From: an uncultured Coriobacteriaceae bacterium
GTDB lineage: Bacteria > Actinomycetota > Coriobacteriia > Coriobacteriales > Eggerthellaceae
Length of the DNA: 64,000 nucleotides
Direction of reading: 5' to 3'
Assembly (NCBI GenBank): GCA_949294735.1
Contig: CASFII010000006.1
Span: 248,001-312,000 of the forward strand
Position numbers and translations under genes: made by a program. Every line of letters begins with the position of its first letter. The first letter of the stretch is position 1. Below, one piece after another: positions 26,457 to 36,275 of the stretch. A model generated the notes under the pieces. It saw only the letters and a program-made list of their open reading frames with translations, was not told the origin of the DNA and did no database searches.

Positions 26457-27488
26457 CTAAAGCGATCGATACGTCACCCTATCAACGCTTCGTACATTGA
26501 TATAGGCAATTTTGTCAGGGTTCTGCTTCATAAGTTCCAAGCAGACCCGTTCTTTTTCGCGAATATCTTCCGCTTTACCAAAAGCAATTTCTACCCCGTT
26601 GTCCAACGTGAGCTTAGTGCTTTCTGCGTCAGTTGCGCTTACGGTTTTTACCTGATCTGCCAGTTCGGTAGTCATTCCAGCAACAATAGCGAGCGCGTTA
26701 TTTACGTTTTCGTCGGAACAGTGGCTCCCTATTTCAGGCTCAATTCCATAAGGGACATCAGTAATATGCAGTACATTTTCCACGTCGGTATAGATTTGTT
26801 GGCTAATGGTTTGTCCTATGTCGGTATCTTGATCAGGAATCGCCATAAGCCAAATACCATCAGAGGAAATGGCCCACGGCTGTGTGGACTTTGCATTTTC
26901 CGTTGGCACTTCAACCACTGCTGAAATCTCTCGTTCGGTCACCACAATTCGTAAGGTATTTGGGAAATCTCGATGAATCGCTACATCCTGAATCCAAGCA
27001 TCACGAAGTAAGTTTTTTTCAATGGCACCCGTATCAACCCGCAGAAGCGTAGTATCGGAAGGCACCTGCGCAAGGGCTTCCATTTCCCTTGTAGTAAGGT
27101 GTTCGGCACCCTCAACCTTTATTTCTTCCACCGGAAACAAATCAGAAAAATAAAGTGTCGCCCCTGCCACCACAAGCACCAGCACAACAGATATCAGAAG
27201 ACCGAGCCGAACCATATAGTTTCGGTAACGATTGTCGGCACGCATTTGGCGATTACGTTCAAAGTGCGTGCGATTGATATCGCCAATACGTACTGAACTT
27301 ACCTGACCACGCGTTGTCGCTTGCCTGCGGGAAGCGCCCCGACTACCCGATGCGCCATATGAGCTACCCCTGCCCCTCTGCGAAGGAACTCCATACGATC
27401 TTGGCTGTGAGGCACCAGACCTTCCCCTAGATGCTTGAGAAAGATTGCCCGTCCTTCGAGATGAATTGTTGTTTCTATTCAAAGCCAA
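26457..27488 (-). CDS. ftsQ: Division protein FtsQ
   Basis: FtsQ links the early Z-ring to the septal synthase through FtsB and FtsL. The 343-aa protein has a basic, Ser/Arg/Gly-rich cytoplasmic tail of about 90 residues, a membrane span at 92-114 and a POTRA domain at about 118-187 (FPVEEIKVEGAEHLTTREMEALA, cut here for length). The FtsQ beta domain follows. The start is uncertain. No ATG exists until residue 82, so TTG 27488 (GGAAG 9 nt upstream, overlapping the end of murB) or TTG 27482 is probably used, and the overlap suggests coupling to murB. Confidence 0.9.
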   Translation of the reverse strand: MALNRNNNSSRRTGNLSQASRGRSGASQPRSYGVPSQRGRGSSYGASGSRGASRRQATTRGQVSSVRIGDINRTHFERNRQMRADNRYRNYMVRLGLLISVVLVLVVAGATLYFSDLFPVEEIKVEGAEHLTTREMEALAQVPSDTTLLRVDTGAIEKNLLRDAWIQDVAIHRDFPNTLRIVVTEREISAVVEVPTENAKSTQPWAISSDGIWLMAIPDQDTDIGQTISQQIYTDVENVLHITDVPYGIEPEIGSHCSDENVNNALAIVAGMTTELADQVKTVSATDAESTKLTLDNGVEIAFGKAEDIREKERVCLELMKQNPDKIAYINVRSVDRVTYRSL

Positions 27489-28401
27489 GGAAACGTACTT
27501 CCGGTTTCAATTCAATGCCTTTTTCTTCGAATACGCGCTTCTGAGCAAGCTCCATAAGCGCACGCACATCAGCAGCAAGCGCACCGCCTGTATTTACGAT
27601 AAAGTTTGCGTGCACTTCGGAAATCTGCGCTCCACCTATTTTGTGGCCCTTAAGCCCCACTTCTTCAATGAGAGCACCGGCACTGTGACCTTCGGGGTTC
27701 TTAAACACGCTGCCGCACGAAGGAGCATTCAGTGGCTGCGTCTTTTTTCTGCGCGCCAACGAGGCTTCCATTTTGCCGCGAATAAAGAAAGGATCGGCGG
27801 GAGTCATAGAAAGTTCACACTCCAGGAGTATTTCCTGAGGCAAAAACGAAGTACTCCGATAACCCCACTCAATTTCACCACCCAAACGACGGCGCAAGCC
27901 TTCTTTGCGAGAAAATGTTGTCACACTAACAACGCGACTACCTAGCCATTCATTTCTGCTTCCAGCGTTCATGCGTAGCGCACCACCAATAGTACCTGGC
28001 GTACCTACGGCAAATTCAAGACCAGCCAGAGAACGATGGAACGCTTCTTGCACTACCGAAGACAGCGAAACACCAGCACCTACGCTAAATCTTTTGGTAT
28101 CTTCATCGAATCGTGAGGTACGAAAATCACGACCAAGAGTAATAATAACCCCTGGATATCCCTCGTCTGCAGCAAGGATGTTACTACCGCGACCCAAAAC
28201 CATCCAAGGGCTATCCACTTCTTCGCAAGTTTCTACCAAACGAGTTAGAGCACCAATAGACCCTACCTGCACATAAAAGCGGGCAGGACCTCCTATACGA
28301 TAGGTAGTGTGACGCGCAAGAGGCTCGTTGGGGTAGACATCCCCGTCAAACTTATCGTTTACCAAAAGCGCCTGCAAAGGAGAGGCATGACGAGCAACCA
28401 T
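27475..28401 (-). CDS. murB: UDP-N-acetylenolpyruvoylglucosamine reductase MurB
   Basis: MurB reduces UDP-GlcNAc-enolpyruvate to UDP-MurNAc using FAD and NADPH. The 308-aa protein shows the FAD-binding HTTYRIGGPARFYV and LGRGSNILAAD segments, GTPGTIGGALRMNAG and, in the C-terminal domain, PSCGSVFKNPEG with the proton-donor serine region. It is type II-like in length. The ATG has AAGGAG 6 nt upstream. Its end overlaps the start of ftsQ, and it follows murC by 17 bp, an arrangement shared with other actinobacterial and Gram-positive clusters. Confidence 0.96.
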   Translation of the reverse strand: MVARHASPLQALLVNDKFDGDVYPNEPLARHTTYRIGGPARFYVQVGSIGALTRLVETCEEVDSPWMVLGRGSNILAADEGYPGVIITLGRDFRTSRFDEDTKRFSVGAGVSLSSVVQEAFHRSLAGLEFAVGTPGTIGGALRMNAGSRNEWLGSRVVSVTTFSRKEGLRRRLGGEIEWGYRSTSFLPQEILLECELSMTPADPFFIRGKMEASLARRKKTQPLNAPSCGSVFKNPEGHSAGALIEEVGLKGHKIGGAQISEVHANFIVNTGGALAADVRALMELAQKRVFEEKGIELKPEVRFLGFE

Positions 28402-28418
28402 AGAAAGCTCCTTACCAG

Positions 28419-29849
28419 TTACGCTTGCTGTTCGCGCGCATGCAGAGCATCTACCAGCTGAGGAGCAATTGAGGTAACATCCCCCGCCCCCATGGTGATA
28501 ATTAAATCCCCTGGTTGTGCAAGTTCCATCATGTGCGAAACAACATCTATACGACGAGGCACATAATGGGATGCAGGATGACCCTCATGCTCAAGGATGA
28601 CGTTCAAAAACGTCTTTCCCGTAATGCCAGGAACAGGAGTTTCCCCTGCAGGATAAACGTTCATAAAAGTAAGCGTATCGGCCTGATCAAATGCGCAACC
28701 AAACTCATCCCTGAGAACCTCCGTGAACAGCGGAGCACGCGAATAACGGTGCGGTTGGAACAGCACATGAACTCTGTTGAAATCCAAGTCTTTCGCCGCC
28801 TTGATAGTAGCAGCAATTTCGGTGGGATGATGAGCATAGTCATCAACAACCGTAACCCCTGCCGCTTCGCCAATTAAGTCGAATCGACGACGCACCCCAG
28901 AAAAATCCGCAAGCGCGTTCGCGACTGCCTGGGCGTCAAACCCAAGCGTATCCAACAGAGCAATGACACCGGCACCATTTAATACATTATGAACACCAGG
29001 ATTTTGCTTAATGCTACCCTTGATTGTTCTACCGTCGGGCATTAACAGCGTAAAGGTGCTGCTCACCCCCTTTTGCTGCCACTCAACGATACGAACATCG
29101 CATTCTTCTGAAAACCCGTAAGTACGCATGGGTCGATTGCTTTTTTTGACAAGGTCAACCAAGGCTGCGTCTTCTCCGCAAGCTACTACCATGCCGTCTT
29201 GCGGAACTAAGGCAATAAAATCGCCGAAAACCTTATAAATTTCGTCCAAGTTTTCATAGTGATCTAGGTGATCGGTTTCAATATTGGTTACGAGAACTGC
29301 CTTCGGCGAAAGATAGGTAAAGCTTTTATCGCTTTCATCGGCTTCAACCACGTAGTACTTTCCTAAACCCGAGTGGGCGTTCGTACCATATGAGCGAACA
29401 ATGCCGCCAATTAAAAACGTGGGCTGTTCACCGAGTGCATCCAAAGTGCTTGCCAGCATAGACGAGGTAGTTGTTTTACCGTGCGTGCCAGCAACTGCCA
29501 ACGTATCCAAACCCCGTCCCAAATGAGCAAGCATTTTTGCGCGATGCCAAATCTCCAATCCGCGCTCGCGTGCTGCAATCAACTCAGGATTGTTTTCCAA
29601 GATGGCAGTGGAAATTACTACGATTGGGTTTCCCTCAGGGATATTGTCTGCACTGTGTCCAATGTGGACTTCTACGCCATTATCTCGTAAATCTTTCGTA
29701 TAGCGGCTTTCCTTAATATCGGAACCGCTTACCTTAATCCCCTGGTCAGCAGCTACATGAGCAATACCACTCATACCAACACCACCGACGCCAATAAAGT
29801 GAATACGCTGTTCTTCTGACGAAGTTTTTTCCGTTGTGATTTCTGCCAT
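28419..29849 (-). CDS. murC: UDP-N-acetylmuramate-L-alanine ligase MurC
   Basis: MurC adds L-Ala to UDP-MurNAc with ATP. The 476-aa protein starts its Rossmann-like domain with HFIGVGGVGMSGIA near 17-30, has the ATP loop AGTHGKTTT at 120-128, then VEADESDKSF, ETDHLDHY and DDYAHHPTEI of the Mur ligase core. I selected ATG 29849, with GGTGGG upstream, over an ATG 24 bp earlier. It lies between murG and murB. Confidence 0.96.
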   Translation of the reverse strand: MAEITTEKTSSEEQRIHFIGVGGVGMSGIAHVAADQGIKVSGSDIKESRYTKDLRDNGVEVHIGHSADNIPEGNPIVVISTAILENNPELIAARERGLEIWHRAKMLAHLGRGLDTLAVAGTHGKTTTSSMLASTLDALGEQPTFLIGGIVRSYGTNAHSGLGKYYVVEADESDKSFTYLSPKAVLVTNIETDHLDHYENLDEIYKVFGDFIALVPQDGMVVACGEDAALVDLVKKSNRPMRTYGFSEECDVRIVEWQQKGVSSTFTLLMPDGRTIKGSIKQNPGVHNVLNGAGVIALLDTLGFDAQAVANALADFSGVRRRFDLIGEAAGVTVVDDYAHHPTEIAATIKAAKDLDFNRVHVLFQPHRYSRAPLFTEVLRDEFGCAFDQADTLTFMNVYPAGETPVPGITGKTFLNVILEHEGHPASHYVPRRIDVVSHMMELAQPGDLIITMGAGDVTSIAPQLVDALHAREQQA

Positions 29850-29924
29850 AGTGTCCCACCGCCTGAATTTCATCTAAGGCTCATGCTTTGTCTTCTTTTT
29901 CGTTCGTGGTTATTGTAGTGCATG

Positions 29925-31031
29925 CTAGCGGTTAGAAGCCGCTTCCATCACAACATCTGCCAAAACCGACGCTGCATCTGCGGTCTTTTGAGCACGCGCC
30001 GCTTCGGTCATAGACGTACGTACTTCCTCGTCCGTTACTAAGGAAAGTGTCAGTTTCCTGAATTCCTCAGTCATGGCCTCTGCATCGGGAAGCATATACG
30101 CACAACCCGCTTCAACATACGCACGTGCATTTGTTGTCTGATGGTCTGCCGTTGCTGCCGGAAACGGAAGCAAAAGCGCAGGAATAGCGCGTGCAGAAAT
30201 TTCCGCCAAGGAAGTCGCGCCCGCTCGAGCAATAATGGCATCCGCCGCCGCGAGCGTTTCACCCATTCGATCCTGATAGTCAAGCACGTGCCACCGCTGC
30301 TGCTCTTCTTCGGTAAGCGCCAAGAGTTCGCGAGTAGCCTCATATTCGCGCGGACCAGTTATGTGCACCACCTGTACGTTATCGATGCTAAGAAGGTCGT
30401 CTTTTATAGCTGCAACCGCATGGTTAATTTGACGCGCCCCTAGGCTGCCGCCAAATACCAAAAGCATAAAGGCATCTTCGGGAATTCCCAATAGTTCGCG
30501 TCCCTGTGTTTTTGTTGCAGCCAGAATTTGTTTGCGAACAGGGTTTCCCGTCACTTTTACACGTTGTGCAACTTCTTCTCCTAAAACCTCTGCTGAACAA
30601 GCATAGGTAACGCAAACCGCTTCGGCTTTTTTGGCAAGATATTTGTTTGCCATGCCCATAACAGAGTTTTGTTCATGCAAAACTACAGGAATACCCAGCT
30701 TTTCTGCTGCATGCGCAACAGGAATTGAAACATAGCCGCCAAAGCCCACTACCACATCGGGCTTAATTTCTTTAAACCATTCCTTTGCACGCTGCGTGCT
30801 TCTTTCAATTTTGGCAATGCCTTTAAATAAAGACAGCGGCTGTTTCCTGTTAAAACCCGATGCTTCAAAGGGCGTAAAAGACAGACCCGCCTGAGGAACC
30901 AATGTCGCTTCAAGACCATGAGGTGTACCTGCGAAATACACGGTACAACCCCTCTCTTGTAATGTTTCAGCCAAAGCGAGAGCAGGATTAATATGACCCG
31001 CTGTGCCGCCGCCAGACAAAACAACTTGCAT
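29925..31031 (-). CDS. murG: MurG N-acetylglucosaminyltransferase (lipid II synthesis)
   Basis: MurG transfers GlcNAc from UDP-GlcNAc to lipid I on the inner membrane face, giving lipid II. The 368-aa GT-B enzyme has LSGGGTAGHINPALALA at its N-terminus, GFGGYVSIPVAHAA, HEQNSVMG, FGGSLGAR and the donor-site RAGATSLAEISARAIPALLLP. The ATG at 31031 has AAAGGAG and follows the ftsW stop by 1 bp, so an upstream in-frame start inside ftsW is rejected. Confidence 0.97.
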   Translation of the reverse strand: MQVVLSGGGTAGHINPALALAETLQERGCTVYFAGTPHGLEATLVPQAGLSFTPFEASGFNRKQPLSLFKGIAKIERSTQRAKEWFKEIKPDVVVGFGGYVSIPVAHAAEKLGIPVVLHEQNSVMGMANKYLAKKAEAVCVTYACSAEVLGEEVAQRVKVTGNPVRKQILAATKTQGRELLGIPEDAFMLLVFGGSLGARQINHAVAAIKDDLLSIDNVQVVHITGPREYEATRELLALTEEEQQRWHVLDYQDRMGETLAAADAIIARAGATSLAEISARAIPALLLPFPAATADHQTTNARAYVEAGCAYMLPDAEAMTEEFRKLTLSLVTDEEVRTSMTEAARAQKTADAASVLADVVMEAASNR

Positions 31032-31032
31032 A

Positions 31033-32226
31033 TTAGCTCCTTTCGCGCACAATTCGTAAATCTGCACGTCGGCGATCATATACCGACGGACCGCCTGAAG
31101 CACGTGATACCGACATAATAAGCCCTACCATGATGAGCGTAGCAATGATACTAGACCCACCTGAAGAAATGAACGGCAGAGGCTTACCTGTTGTAGGGAA
31201 AACACCAATACAACAAGCAATATTCAAAAAAGCCTGAAACGCAATCATGATGGTGCAGCCGCCTGCCAACATGCAGCCAAAGCCATCAGGTGCGCTTACC
31301 GCTATGCGCAAACCCGCATAGAGGAATAGCAGGAAAAGCCCAATGACTGCTAGGGCGCCTACCATACCCAGCTCTTCACCAATAATAGAGAAAATGAAGT
31401 CACTTTCTGAGGCAAATAGATAGAGGTACTTTTCATGGGAATTTCCTAATCCCACACCAAAGAGACCTCCTTCAGCAAGCGCATAATACGATCGTTTAAT
31501 GTTATAGCCAGAGCCATAACCGCCCTCGCCATCGTTCCAAGGATCGATGAACGAAAAACGGTCAGCTCGGTAGTCAACGAAAAAGACAGCTACTATCGCC
31601 ACAATGACTACTAAGGCAGTTATACCCATAACTGTTTTGGTGGGTACCTCGCCTAACCAAAGAACAGCAATAATACCCATGCAACAAATAGCGGTAGTTC
31701 CCAAGTCTGACTGCGTCTTGAACAAAAACGCAAGTGGAACCAAAACAATGAAGAAGAACTTGGCTACGCAGAGCCACCCGCCAGATGTTCCGTTGCGAAG
31801 TTCCCAGATAAATTTCGCAGACATCATAATGAAGATGATTTTTGCGAATTCTGAGGGCTGCATACTGAAAGGACCTATGTTAAGCCAGCGCGTTGCGCCA
31901 TAGTCGGTTCTGCCTGCCACCGCAACTAAAATCAGCAGCACTACAATGACAGCCCATCCAGCCCATACGAGTTTTCCCGACCAGAGTGTGTAGTTAATCC
32001 GCCATAAAACCAAAGCAGCAGCGATGCCTATAGCTGCATATTTAACCTGGTCAAAGAGGTAGCTTGTTGCATCTGAGCCAGAGTCAATTGCCTTAACTGA
32101 TGAAGCGGAATAAACCATCACCAACCCAATAAGCATCAAGGCAAGAACAGAAAGCAGAAGCAATAAACGAGGTCCTGCAACACGGGCGGGAGTGGTTCGG
32201 TTAGATGTTGATTGCGCGCGTGCCAT
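31033..32226 (-). CDS. ftsW: Septal peptidoglycan polymerase FtsW
   Basis: FtsW is the SEDS-family glycosyltransferase that polymerises lipid II at the septum together with FtsI. The 397-aa protein has about ten membrane spans. It shows GRTDYGATRWLNIGPFSMQPSEFAKI, cut across TM3-4, the large external loop with YRADRFSFIDPWNDGEG, and KPLPFISSGGSS near the C-terminus, all SEDS signatures. The position between murD and murG identifies it as FtsW rather than RodA. The gene end overlaps the murG ribosome site. Confidence 0.96.
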   Translation of the reverse strand: MARAQSTSNRTTPARVAGPRLLLLLSVLALMLIGLVMVYSASSVKAIDSGSDATSYLFDQVKYAAIGIAAALVLWRINYTLWSGKLVWAGWAVIVVLLILVAVAGRTDYGATRWLNIGPFSMQPSEFAKIIFIMMSAKFIWELRNGTSGGWLCVAKFFFIVLVPLAFLFKTQSDLGTTAICCMGIIAVLWLGEVPTKTVMGITALVVIVAIVAVFFVDYRADRFSFIDPWNDGEGGYGSGYNIKRSYYALAEGGLFGVGLGNSHEKYLYLFASESDFIFSIIGEELGMVGALAVIGLFLLFLYAGLRIAVSAPDGFGCMLAGGCTIMIAFQAFLNIACCIGVFPTTGKPLPFISSGGSSIIATLIMVGLIMSVSRASGGPSVYDRRRADLRIVRERS

Positions 32227-32262
32227 AACGTCCTAGTAATTCTTGTCTATCGTATGATTTTG

Positions 32263-33726
32263 CTATGCAGAGCGAGTAGCGACAAGCTGTTTAAAGACCT
32301 TTCCGCGTTCTTCGAAAGAATTGAATTCGTCAAACGAAGCACAGGCAGGAGAAAGCAATACGATGTCGCCCGCTTCCGCAAAAGCAAGTGCCGTATCCAA
32401 TGCGTCTTCCATGTGGGCGGCATGAAGCACTGGGAGCTCCTCTTGAACCTTTTCAAATGCAGTTGCAAAACGAAGATGTGATTCACCGTAGCAGACAACA
32501 GCCTTGGCGTGTTCTTTGGCAACTTGTACCAATTCACTTAAGTCGGTTTGTTTGTCGCGTCCGCCTAAAAGCACGATTGGCTTAATGGCACCAAAAGCAG
32601 AGAAGGCCTTGAGGGTGGCGTCGACGTTGGTAGCCTTCGAGTCGTTATAACATGCAACACCGTTCACAACCCCACAGGGCTCGATGCGATGTTCTAGTGG
32701 AGCGAAAGACGTAAGCCCTGACGAAACTGCCTTGGGGTCTGCTCCTAATGCCAACGCGCACGCCGCAGCAGCTAAGGCATTTTCTATGTTATGAGAACCC
32801 TTAATCTGCAGTGCATCTGCTGAAGCAAGAGTATATTCTTGACCTGCTAAAGCAACATGCAACGCACCGTCTTCTCCCAACCAAGCAGCGTTAGTCTGAC
32901 CGCTCGTCTTACGAGCATCGCCCGAAATGCCCTCAGCAGTGCCAAGCGAAAGCGTATCAAAGCCTGCTTCGGCAGCAGGGATTTGCTGGAGCGCTTCCAC
33001 CATTTCGCCTACGGTTTCATCAGTTGCATTCAGCACCGCCAAACCATGAGATTTTGGCAGATTTTCCAGTATGCGCATTTTGGCGTAGCGATACTCCCCG
33101 AAAGAGCCGTGCCAGGTAATATGATCAGGCGTAATGTTTAAGATAACCGCAACCTGAGGTGTCAGGCGGCTGATAGTGGAAAGCTGGTAGGACGAAAGTT
33201 CAGCAACATACACATCAGCTGCATGATGCGCTACCGCTTCTAAACAGGTATCACCTATATTGCCCACCGCTTTTGCGTGTAACCCAGCTTCTTTGAGTAT
33301 GTGCTCAGTTAAAGAAACGGTAGTGGTTTTGCCGTTTGTTCCCGTAATACCAACCCAACGAGAATTCTCGTCTGCCTCACGCCAAGCAAATTCGACTTCG
33401 CCAATAACTTCAACGCTGCAACTTTTTGCGCTTCTAAACAGTGTTGAAGTCGGAGGAATGCCTGGGCTTGTAATACAGAGGTCGAACACGCCTTCCACTT
33501 TTTGACTACCGAATAGTACTTTGGCATTCACTTTTTCATGAAGTTCACGAGCCAGTTCATCAGCTTCGGGATTGTGATCCCCTGCCATGATGGTAAGGCT
33601 TTCGGCACGACCTTTTGGAAGTGACGCCACATAGCGAGCAACTGCCTGACCGCTTTTTCCAAAGCCCAGCACTAAAACGCGCCCTAAGCGTTCGGGCGCA
33701 TAGTTCTTCCCCTCAATTAAAAACAT
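32263..33726 (-). CDS. murD: UDP-N-acetylmuramoylalanine-D-glutamate ligase MurD
   Basis: MurD adds D-Glu to UDP-MurNAc-L-Ala. The 487-aa protein has an N-terminal VLVLGFGKSGQAVARY segment, the ATP loop WVGITGTNGKTTTVSL, VAELSSYQL, NITPDHITWHG and, in the third domain, PLEHRIEPCGVVNGVACYNDSK (shown partly). Its ATG follows the mraY stop without a gap (TAAATG), and ftsW starts 36 bp after its stop. Confidence 0.96.
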   Translation of the reverse strand: MFLIEGKNYAPERLGRVLVLGFGKSGQAVARYVASLPKGRAESLTIMAGDHNPEADELARELHEKVNAKVLFGSQKVEGVFDLCITSPGIPPTSTLFRSAKSCSVEVIGEVEFAWREADENSRWVGITGTNGKTTTVSLTEHILKEAGLHAKAVGNIGDTCLEAVAHHAADVYVAELSSYQLSTISRLTPQVAVILNITPDHITWHGSFGEYRYAKMRILENLPKSHGLAVLNATDETVGEMVEALQQIPAAEAGFDTLSLGTAEGISGDARKTSGQTNAAWLGEDGALHVALAGQEYTLASADALQIKGSHNIENALAAAACALALGADPKAVSSGLTSFAPLEHRIEPCGVVNGVACYNDSKATNVDATLKAFSAFGAIKPIVLLGGRDKQTDLSELVQVAKEHAKAVVCYGESHLRFATAFEKVQEELPVLHAAHMEDALDTALAFAEAGDIVLLSPACASFDEFNSFEERGKVFKQLVATRSA

Positions 33727-34770
33727 TTAAGCCCCTAACAAAGACTGTGCGAAGTACAGCGAAAAACCAAGCGTTGCTAAGACGCCGGAGATAATCCAAA
33801 AGCGAATAACTACCTTTGTTTCACTCCAACCCTTCTTTTCGAAGTGATGATGAAGTGGTGCCATAAGGAAGATGCGCTTGTGGGTCCGTTTGTAATAAAA
33901 CACCTGAATCATAACGGAAAGCGCTTCGGCAACAAACAGGCCACCGATAATCAAAACTACAAATTCTGTTTTGGTTAGGATTGCCAAACAAGCCAAGCCC
34001 ATTCCGAGCGCAAGAGAACCAGTGTCTCCCATGAAGATGTCAGCTGGGAATGAATTGAACCACAAAAAGCCGATGCAAGCACCTGCTAAGGCTGCTGCGA
34101 AAATGGCGGGTGGCAACAGATTTGAACGATAGGCGATGGCAGCCATCATGATCATTACCACCATTACCGTGCCGGCAGCCAGACCGTCCAAACCGTCGGT
34201 GAGATTAACGGCATTACACATACCAACCAGAAGGATATCCATGACAATCAAATACAGCCACGGAATTGCAATACCCTCGCCTACGGGAAGAACCGTCGTC
34301 AAGATTCCAAAATCAAGCGTAATAACAAAAGGAATGTCGACCGTAGGTTCAATGCCAACCCAGTTCACCGCGACCAAAACGAACGCAGTTGCAATGGCAA
34401 ACTGACCAATGAGCTTTGCCTTAGGTGTGAGTCCTAAAGAGCGCTCCTTGATAACCTTAGAAGCGTCGTCAATTAAACCCAAAGCGCCCGTAAGGAGCGT
34501 AGCTACCAACAGAGCATACGTTTCCGGAGAAGGTGCTGCTACCAACACAACGGTGACAAGTACTGCTAAAAGCATAATCACACCTCCCATGGTAGGTGTG
34601 CCTTGCTTTACCAGATGACTTTCAGGACCGTCGGCACGAACTTGTTGTCCGATATGACTCGACTTCAAAAAGCGAATCCATAACGGCATGAATGCCACGG
34701 TCAATACCAGTGCCACTACGACTGCCAAAAAGACCATAAAGGTAGGATAGTCGTCAAACACTCCAAACAT
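33727..34770 (-). CDS. mraY: Phospho-N-acetylmuramoyl-pentapeptide transferase MraY
   Basis: MraY moves the phospho-MurNAc-pentapeptide onto undecaprenyl phosphate to form lipid I. The 347-aa protein has about ten membrane spans. Family signatures present are KQGTPTMGGV near 52-61, IDDASKVIKERSLGL with the catalytic aspartates, NAVNLTDGLDGLAAG and the C-terminal APLHHHFEKKGWSE. Its ATG overlaps the murF stop as TAATG. Confidence 0.97.
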   Translation of the reverse strand: MFGVFDDYPTFMVFLAVVVALVLTVAFMPLWIRFLKSSHIGQQVRADGPESHLVKQGTPTMGGVIMLLAVLVTVVLVAAPSPETYALLVATLLTGALGLIDDASKVIKERSLGLTPKAKLIGQFAIATAFVLVAVNWVGIEPTVDIPFVITLDFGILTTVLPVGEGIAIPWLYLIVMDILLVGMCNAVNLTDGLDGLAAGTVMVVMIMMAAIAYRSNLLPPAIFAAALAGACIGFLWFNSFPADIFMGDTGSLALGMGLACLAILTKTEFVVLIIGGLFVAEALSVMIQVFYYKRTHKRIFLMAPLHHHFEKKGWSETKVVIRFWIISGVLATLGFSLYFAQSLLGA

Positions 34771-36275
34771 TAGCTAACCAGCCCTTCAACCACACGATTC
34801 AGTTCCATAAAATGAGAAGCTTTTACTAAAACCGCATCTCCAGGATGTAATCGAATGTCCAAATCTTGCAGCACGTCAGCGATAGTAGCTGCGCGCACAA
34901 CCTTTGTTTCGTCCATGCCTGCCGCCAGTGCAGCGTCAGCAATATGCTGTGCAAGCTCCCCAACGCACACCAAACAATCAAGCGGCAGTGTAGCAACAAG
35001 CTTACCAATACCCTCATGACAAGCTTGGGCAAAACTCCCTAATTCTCCCATATCTCCCAAAACAGCAACGCGAGCACCAGGGATATCTAACGAACAAAAG
35101 GTAGAAAGTGCAGCTCGCATGCTGTCAGGGTTAGCGTTATAGGCATCGTTAACAATGGTGAAACCGCCACGCGCTTTCAAAACTTCTTGACGACCCGCCT
35201 CAGGAAGTGAGCCAGCCAGTGCGCCAGCAACTGCTTCTAAACTAATGCCTGCCTGGAGCCCCACTGCAGCTGCCGCACAGGCATTGTGTACATTATGCAA
35301 GCCACGCAAGCTCAAGTGGCACGCTACACGGTGGATTGCAGTGTCTTCAGAAGAATCTGGGGGGAAGCCTTCAGAAAAACCACGTTCACACAGCGTGAAG
35401 TGCGGACGCCCCTCAGAATCAAGCGAAATATTTTCGGCCCAGACTGCTGGACGATGGCGCCAGCCCAAAGATGCTCCGCCCCCAACTTGATACTTACTAG
35501 AACCATCAAAACAAACAACAGCATTACCAAGACGGCCAAAATTCGTAGTTTCAAGCATGAAATCGGTCATGTCATCGGCACCGTTTAGAAATGCCACGCC
35601 CGAAGCGGCCGGCAATGCCGCAATCAGTTCAGACTTTGCGCGTGCAATGTTTTCACGACTTCCCAACAGCTCAATATGGCTATCCCCTACGTTAGTGATA
35701 ATGCCCCACTGGGGACGAACAAATTCGCAAAGCGAAGCAATTTGACCCATGCCGCGCATACCCATCTCAACCACAATCATCTCGGTCTCAGGGTTTGCGT
35801 TAAGAATGGTTTTAGGTACCCCTAATTCGTTGTTTTGATTGGCTTTAGTAGCTACAACGCTAAACTTTGCCGCCAACACATCGCGTACCAAGTTCTTCGT
35901 GGTGGTTTTACCCGTAGAACCCGTCAAACCAATAACCTTGCCCTTAAGATGAGTACGCCACTCACGTGCAATATCAGTGATGGCAGCAGCAGTGTCAGGA
36001 ACTTCAATAACAGCAGCACCCATTTCCTTGGCAAGCAACAGAGTTGCATCATCTAAGGGCTGCATAACTAACGCTCCGCGCGCACCAGAACGAAATGCCG
36101 CGGCAACAAACGAATGTCCATCAACACGCTCACCTGGCAGTGCAACGTACAGACACCCATTAAAAACTTCTCGAGAGTCCCACACTAACCCAGTGAGCAA
36201 AAAACTAGCTTCCATAGGGTCAACTACGAAGGTTCCCCCTGTGCAATAAGCAATTTGTTTCGCGTTCAGGCGCAT
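34770..36275 (-). CDS. murF: MurF D-Ala-D-Ala adding ligase
   Basis: MurF adds D-Ala-D-Ala to the UDP-MurNAc-tripeptide. The 501-aa ligase has the ATP loop GLTGSTGKTTTKNLV near residue 118, VEMGMRGMGQI, and NDAYNANPDSMRAAL, the MurF-specific nucleotide site in the C-terminal half. It is joined to murE upstream and mraY downstream by TAATG overlaps at both ends. No ddl gene, which would supply its dipeptide substrate, is present in the window. Confidence 0.96.
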   Translation of the reverse strand: MRLNAKQIAYCTGGTFVVDPMEASFLLTGLVWDSREVFNGCLYVALPGERVDGHSFVAAAFRSGARGALVMQPLDDATLLLAKEMGAAVIEVPDTAAAITDIAREWRTHLKGKVIGLTGSTGKTTTKNLVRDVLAAKFSVVATKANQNNELGVPKTILNANPETEMIVVEMGMRGMGQIASLCEFVRPQWGIITNVGDSHIELLGSRENIARAKSELIAALPAASGVAFLNGADDMTDFMLETTNFGRLGNAVVCFDGSSKYQVGGGASLGWRHRPAVWAENISLDSEGRPHFTLCERGFSEGFPPDSSEDTAIHRVACHLSLRGLHNVHNACAAAAVGLQAGISLEAVAGALAGSLPEAGRQEVLKARGGFTIVNDAYNANPDSMRAALSTFCSLDIPGARVAVLGDMGELGSFAQACHEGIGKLVATLPLDCLVCVGELAQHIADAALAAGMDETKVVRAATIADVLQDLDIRLHPGDAVLVKASHFMELNRVVEGLVS